Assembly: GCA_934663655.1 (NCBI GenBank)
Contig: CAKUKT010000068.1
Span: forward strand, 1-10,248
DNA length: 10,248 nt
DNA from: an uncultured Victivallaceae bacterium
GTDB lineage: Bacteria > Verrucomicrobiota > Lentisphaeria > Victivallales > Victivallaceae
Direction of reading: 5' to 3'
The notes below the pieces were generated by a model. It made no database searches, was not told where the DNA came from, and worked only from the letters and a program-made list of their open reading frames with translations. Positions 6,414 through 10,248 of the stretch are shown piece after piece. The stretch's first letter is position 1. Each line of letters opens with the position of its first letter. A program made the position numbers and the translations under genes.

Positions 6414-8231
6414 ATGAGAAAAAGTATTATTGCCGCAATAATTGTGACCACCGGTACGCTGCTTGCGTTTGCCGGCGCCGAGAAAACGCAGGAAGAGCGT
6501 GATTTCACCGTGTCAACCACGATCGATTTTCTCGACTACTGCTTCTCCGATCCGGAAACGAAAGATGCCGGATATCTGCCGCTGGAGGTCTACGAGGAAC
6601 GGTTGCGGGAGGTCGCTGAAACCGGAGTTAAAAAACTCTATCTGCGCGTCAACGTACGGGGATTGACCCTTTATCCCACCAACGTGACCCGGATGTACGG
6701 CGAAGAGGGGCGTTTTCATTGGGCGTCGCCGAAGAATGCCGAAAAGCTGATCAACACCCTCGGCAAGTACGACCCCTGCGTGGAAACGATCCGCATCGGA
6801 CATAAATACGGTATGGAGGTGTGGGCATGGGAGAGCCTCTGGGAGGATGGCGGACTGGACTGGTTTATCCCACGCGATCAACAGTATGCTGAACTGGCCG
6901 CGAAATGCAAATTCGATGCGATGAATACTCCGCTGTTTCTTGAGCATCCGGAATATTTCGCCTGGCGCGATCCGAAACAGCTGAAAGATTCCCTCACCGG
7001 CGAGAAACTTGCCGAGTTCAACCGCAAAGCGCGGGAACTGCCGATCACCCGGATTGTGATGACCGATCATGTGAAGAGACGCAAGCCGTTGCGGATCAAG
7101 GCAGAAGATGTGCGCATACTGGTTTCCGACGACAATGTGACCTTCAAACCCTACGAGGGAAAGTTCTCCTTTTCCGCCTCAAGGACACCGGAGGGTTTCA
7201 ACCGCCTGGAACTTGGCGATCTCAATATCAGCGCCGGGTTCGTGAAGCTCTCGCTCGCCCGTCCCTTCGATACCAATGCCGCCAACGTGACAATGGGAAC
7301 CAATAAAAATCAGCGTCGCGGCCAGCATCTGGTTTACAATTCCGCCGGGGAAGTGGTTCCCACCGTCTGGACGGTGGACAATCCCGCTACCGGGCACATT
7401 CCCGAAGGGACGCTGACTTTCAAAGCCTCCACTGCCGAGGGGTGGGATTACGGGCGGCGCAACATCGGCTTCGCGGTCGGTGAGATCGAGTCGGCTCGCT
7501 ACTACTACGGGATTGCGGAATATTCAGTGCCGGAAGTGATGGAGCACAAGCTCGCACGCTTTGCCGAACTCACCCGCTATCCTTTTGACGGTTTTATTTT
7601 CAACTTGCGCAGCCACGCGACGGTTCCGAATCCGCAGGAATACGGCTACAATCCCGAGAACAGGGCGAAGTACCTCGAACGCTACGGCGTCGATATCTGG
7701 AAGGAAAAAGCCGATCTCCGGAAACTCGGTGAGATACGCATGGAGAGCGTCGCGGAGTTTCTCCGCCGCTGCCGTGCCGTCACTTCGGGGCGTCCGCTTT
7801 ACCTCAGCGGCTGGGCTCCAGTGGACTGGACTCCGCCCGTCGGTGTGAAACCGATTTCCACTCCGATGTACGCTATGCACATGCATCTGCCGATACCATA
7901 CCGGCAACTTCTCCGGGATGGAGCGATTGACGGGGTGATGATGGTGGGATATGATTTCTCCAGCTATTTCACTCCAGAGGTTACCGGTTCCCGACCGCTG
8001 CGGCTCGGGGTTTTCCGGGAACTTGCGCATTTGTCACGCGAAAAACCATTCGGCGCTGACGCAAAATATGATTTGAAGCAGGATCTGGAGAAACTTGCGG
8101 CTGAGCCACAGCTCTCCGAGGTGGAACTTTATGAAACGATGATTTTTAACCAGAACCCGGAGGTAAGGGAAATTGTCTCCGGCATTACCGGCAAGGCGGT
8201 TGCGTCTACCGAGAAAAGCGAAAGAGAATGA
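6414..8231 (+). CDS. Exported glycosyl-hydrolase-like (GHL10/PF02638-type) protein
   Basis: From ATG 6414 the product is 605 residues. It opens with a signal peptide (MRKSIIAAIIVTTGTLLAFAGA, likely cleavage after AFA near residue 20; no lipobox cysteine). Residues about 30-205 look like the first half of a TIM barrel: YEERLREVAETGVKKLYLRVN, then KYGMEVWAWESLWEDGG. Residues about 211-360 are a beta-rich segment (ITRIVMTDHVKRR, VRILVSDDNVTF) resembling a discoidin-like or carbohydrate-binding sandwich inserted in the barrel. The barrel resumes with YPFDGFIFNLRSHA (Asp392 region) and ends with GAIDGVMMVGYDFSSYF. This order fits glycosyl-hydrolase-like family 10 proteins; activity is unproven for most members and a catalytic pair cannot be assigned. 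The stop overlaps the next start by 4 bp (ATGA), so it is probably coupled to the lyase. It would act in the periplasm or outside the cell, perhaps releasing the substrate for the symporter. Confidence 0.8.
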   Translation: MRKSIIAAIIVTTGTLLAFAGAEKTQEERDFTVSTTIDFLDYCFSDPETKDAGYLPLEVYEERLREVAETGVKKLYLRVNVRGLTLYPTNVTRMYGEEGRFHWASPKNAEKLINTLGKYDPCVETIRIGHKYGMEVWAWESLWEDGGLDWFIPRDQQYAELAAKCKFDAMNTPLFLEHPEYFAWRDPKQLKDSLTGEKLAEFNRKARELPITRIVMTDHVKRRKPLRIKAEDVRILVSDDNVTFKPYEGKFSFSASRTPEGFNRLELGDLNISAGFVKLSLARPFDTNAANVTMGTNKNQRRGQHLVYNSAGEVVPTVWTVDNPATGHIPEGTLTFKASTAEGWDYGRRNIGFAVGEIESARYYYGIAEYSVPEVMEHKLARFAELTRYPFDGFIFNLRSHATVPNPQEYGYNPENRAKYLERYGVDIWKEKADLRKLGEIRMESVAEFLRRCRAVTSGRPLYLSGWAPVDWTPPVGVKPISTPMYAMHMHLPIPYRQLLRDGAIDGVMMVGYDFSSYFTPEVTGSRPLRLGVFRELAHLSREKPFGADAKYDLKQDLEKLAAEPQLSEVELYETMIFNQNPEVREIVSGITGKAVASTEKSERE

Positions 8232-9115
8232 AGAAAAAATTTTATGCGGCCACGGTGAGCACGTTCACCGCTGATAATCACCCGGACGTTGATTCAATGG
8301 CCGCTATTGCCGATCGGGTTGTCAGTCGTGGTGGGGATGGATTGTTCATCCTCGGGACAATGGGGGAGTGGAATCAGTTGTCGGCGGCGGAGTCCGAGGC
8401 GATGATCTCCGGTGTCGCCGCGGCGCTTGTCGGGAGAGGGGAGTTGCTCGCGGGGATTTCCGGTACCGGGCTCGACTTCACTCTGCAGAATCTCGAACGA
8501 GCTTCCAGATACGAGTGTGCCGCTTATGTGGTAGTGCTGCCGCCGGTGCGGATGTCGCAGCTGCCGCCGGTGGAATATCTGCGGACGGTGATGGATCACG
8601 CTGACCGTCCGGTCTACTATTATCATGCACCGATGAACAACGGCATCACATTGAGTGAAAATGATTTTTCAATGCTCGCTGAACATCCTCGTTTCGCCGG
8701 AGTCAAAAATTCGGCCGGAGAGATGGTGCTGCGCAAACGGTTGCTCCGGCTCCGGAACCGGTATGGCTTCAGCCTCTTCGAAGGCAATGAGTGGGCGGTA
8801 GATGAAGCGCTGATTCTGGGGTGTGACGGGGTGGTCTGCGGCATCGGAGCGCTGACGCCGGCGGGAGTGATCGAAATCGTTCGCGCCGTCGAGGCGGGGG
8901 AATACGAGCGTGCAATGGAAGTGCAGATGGAACTTACCCGGGTTTTCGAGGCGGTTTACGGCTGTCGCAGCTGGATCGGGGAGAAATACGCGCTCAAACG
9001 GCTCGGCGTGATTGCCGATTGCCGCTGCCGCATTCAACCGGAATCGATGCTGACCGCCGACCACCGCGCCCGGATCGAACGCTGTCTTGAGGAACACGCA
9101 TGGATTTTTGCCTGA
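8228..9115 (+). CDS. Dihydrodipicolinate synthase / N-acetylneuraminate lyase superfamily protein
   Basis: At 295 residues this has the usual length of the class I, Schiff-base-forming DapA/NanA superfamily, cytosolic TIM-barrel enzymes that add or remove pyruvate from aldehydes and sugar acids. The Schiff-base lysine is Lys160 in FAGVKNSAGEM, the catalytic tyrosine is Tyr132 in YYYHAPMNN, and the carboxylate-binding loop is GTMGEW (43-48). The last differs from the GTTGE/GSTGE of true DapA/NanA because the second Thr is Met45. The Arg that binds aspartate semialdehyde in DapA after the YNxP motif is also absent (MNNGI). A lysine-biosynthetic DapA role is therefore unlikely; a 2-keto-3-deoxy acid aldolase or dehydratase, or a divergent sialate lyase, fits better with the symporter and hydrolase-like neighbours. 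It starts inside the stop of the upstream gene (ATGA) after a weak AAAGAGA ribosome site, implying coupled translation, and ends 22 bp before the FAD enzyme gene. Confidence 0.9.
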   Translation: MKKKFYAATVSTFTADNHPDVDSMAAIADRVVSRGGDGLFILGTMGEWNQLSAAESEAMISGVAAALVGRGELLAGISGTGLDFTLQNLERASRYECAAYVVVLPPVRMSQLPPVEYLRTVMDHADRPVYYYHAPMNNGITLSENDFSMLAEHPRFAGVKNSAGEMVLRKRLLRLRNRYGFSLFEGNEWAVDEALILGCDGVVCGIGALTPAGVIEIVRAVEAGEYERAMEVQMELTRVFEAVYGCRSWIGEKYALKRLGVIADCRCRIQPESMLTADHRARIERCLEEHAWIFA

Positions 9116-9137
9116 GCAAACGCCAGGGAGAGTAATT

Positions 9138-10248
9138 ATGGGAAATTTTATTGAGTTCAAGCGAAAAGTTCCGGTTGAGTATGATGTCGATGTCTGCGTC
9201 GTCGGCGGCGGACCCGCCGGGGTGGCGGCGGCAGTGGCGGCGGCGCGGGCGGGAGCGCGGGTGTTTCTCGGCGAGGCGCTCGGCTGTTTCGGCGGGCTCG
9301 GCACGGCGGGAATGGTACCGGCCTTCTGCGGGGTCGGCAACGGGGTTGAGTTTCTGGGCGGGCGCTTCTGCCGGGAGATCTTCGATGCGCTGGAAATTCC
9401 GTCCGGCGAACTGGATCGTGAGTTCAGCTTCATCAACACCGAGAAACTGAAACGGGTTTACGACCGGATCATTTCCGAATCCGGCGTGGAATTTCTGCTG
9501 GATGTGCGGCTGGCGGCGGTGGAAACCTCCGACGGCCGGGTCACGGAGGCGGTGTTTTCGGAATGTGGAGACGCGGGATTTTTTGCGGTTCGGGCAAAGG
9601 TGTTCATCGATGCGACCGGCAATGGTGATCTCGCCGCGTGGGCGGGGGCGGATTATGCGTTCGGCAACGCGCAGGGTATTCCGATGCCGTCGACGCTGTG
9701 CCAGCTCTGGAGCGGGGTGGACTGGGAATGCTTCCACCGCGAGAAGCCGGCGGTGTTTGAGAAGCTGCTTCAGGCGATTGACGACGGGGTGTTCTCGGTG
9801 ATTGACCGTCATCATTCGGGAATGTTTCCGACCGGCAACAGCAGTGCGACCGGCAACTTCGGACATGTGTTCGGACTGGTCGCTCATGACCGCAATTCGC
9901 GCACCCGCGGCTGGCTGGATATCCGGAAGCGGCTGCCGGAATTTCAGAAGTTCTACAACCGCTATGTACCCGGCTTCGCGCGCGCCGAACTTGTGGCGAC
10001 CGCGTCATTGATGGGAGTTCGCGAGGGACGGCGGATTATCGGTGATTACACATTGACGCTCGACGATTTCAAGGCACGGGCGAATTTCCCCGATGAAATC
10101 GGGCGTTTCGCCTACAGCGTGGACATACATCCCTATGACGATTCCCTGGCCGAATTTGAACGCTTCACCCGGGATTTCTACGGCAATCTGCGTTATCAAC
10201 CCGGGGAGAGCTACGGTGTTCCGTTCCGGGTACTGATTCCGTCGAAGC
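9138..10248 (+). CDS. FAD-dependent oxidoreductase (PF12831-type), 3' end cut by window edge
   Basis: The frame opens at ATG 9138, 7 nt after GGGAG (9126-9130), and stays open to the edge, giving 370 complete codons. The N-terminus has the FAD-binding Rossmann motif VCVVGGGPAGVAAA (Gly23, Gly25, Gly28), then LGCFGGLGTAGMV (about 54-66), where FAD_oxidored proteins often carry a GG-x-x-T element. VFIDATGNGDLAAWAG (about 155-170) is the ATG motif contacting FAD. SLMGVREGRRIIGDYTLT (about 291-308) is the R-E-x-R-R-I-x-G-x-Y hallmark of PF12831, and YGVPFRVLIP comes just before the edge. Members are cytosolic flavoproteins that mostly lack defined substrates and often sit in carbohydrate utilisation loci of PVC and Bacteroidetes bacteria. 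Being 22 bp behind the lyase, it is probably in the same operon; oxidation of a sugar or polyol before or after the lyase step is an inference. The C-terminal part, and any further fused domain, is not visible. Confidence 0.88.
   Translation, partial: MGNFIEFKRKVPVEYDVDVCVVGGGPAGVAAAVAAARAGARVFLGEALGCFGGLGTAGMVPAFCGVGNGVEFLGGRFCREIFDALEIPSGELDREFSFINTEKLKRVYDRIISESGVEFLLDVRLAAVETSDGRVTEAVFSECGDAGFFAVRAKVFIDATGNGDLAAWAGADYAFGNAQGIPMPSTLCQLWSGVDWECFHREKPAVFEKLLQAIDDGVFSVIDRHHSGMFPTGNSSATGNFGHVFGLVAHDRNSRTRGWLDIRKRLPEFQKFYNRYVPGFARAELVATASLMGVREGRRIIGDYTLTLDDFKARANFPDEIGRFAYSVDIHPYDDSLAEFERFTRDFYGNLRYQPGESYGVPFRVLIPSK

Noticed and set aside
8228..9115. Assignment of the lyase as dapA or nanA
   Set aside because: Key substrate-binding residues differ from both model enzymes, so a gene symbol would overstate what the sequence shows.

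Overview
The window looks like chromosomal sequence from a Lentisphaerae-type bacterium of the PVC superphylum, close to Victivallis in flavour. This is an inference from three things: a type IV pseudopilin-like protein with the [17 protein letters not shown] / [14 protein letters not shown]-terminus and an H-X9-DG motif, which is hugely expanded in that phylum; a long FG-GAP/VCBS repeat protein; and a GC-rich gene set combining an SSS symporter, a glycosyl-hydrolase-like protein and a PF12831-type FAD enzyme. No rRNA, tRNA, insertion sequence or CRISPR array was seen.

Layout. Positions 1-461 (minus strand) hold the 5' part of a YczE/DUF6198-like integral membrane protein that runs off the left edge. 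A gene-free divergent region (462-932) follows. It has a fair sigma70-type promoter for the minus gene with a long, hairpin-containing leader, and a good sigma70-type promoter for the plus-strand cluster with a 7-bp inverted repeat around its -10 box, likely a repressor operator. All later genes are on the plus strand: a sodium:solute symporter (933-2732), a signal-less FG-GAP/VCBS beta-propeller protein overlapping it by 4 bp (2729-5407), an H-X9-DG pseudopilin-like protein with its own strong ribosome binding site (5528-6340), an exported GHL10-like protein with an inserted beta-rich region (6414-8231), a DapA/NanA-superfamily class I aldolase/lyase overlapping it by 4 bp (8228-9115), and an FAD-dependent oxidoreductase cut by the right edge (9138 onward).

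How the genes may work together (inference). The cluster reads as a carbohydrate or sugar-acid utilisation locus. An exported glycosyl-hydrolase-like protein would act outside the cytoplasm, the SSS symporter would import the product with sodium, the FAD enzyme would oxidise it, and the lyase would cleave or process a 2-keto acid. The substrate cannot be named from sequence: the lyase has the Schiff-base lysine and catalytic tyrosine but not the full dihydrodipicolinate-synthase or sialate-lyase substrate motifs. Two 4-bp ATGA overlaps tie symporter to propeller protein and GHL10 protein to lyase. The least explained parts are the propeller protein without a secretion signal and the pseudopilin-like gene placed between catabolic genes.
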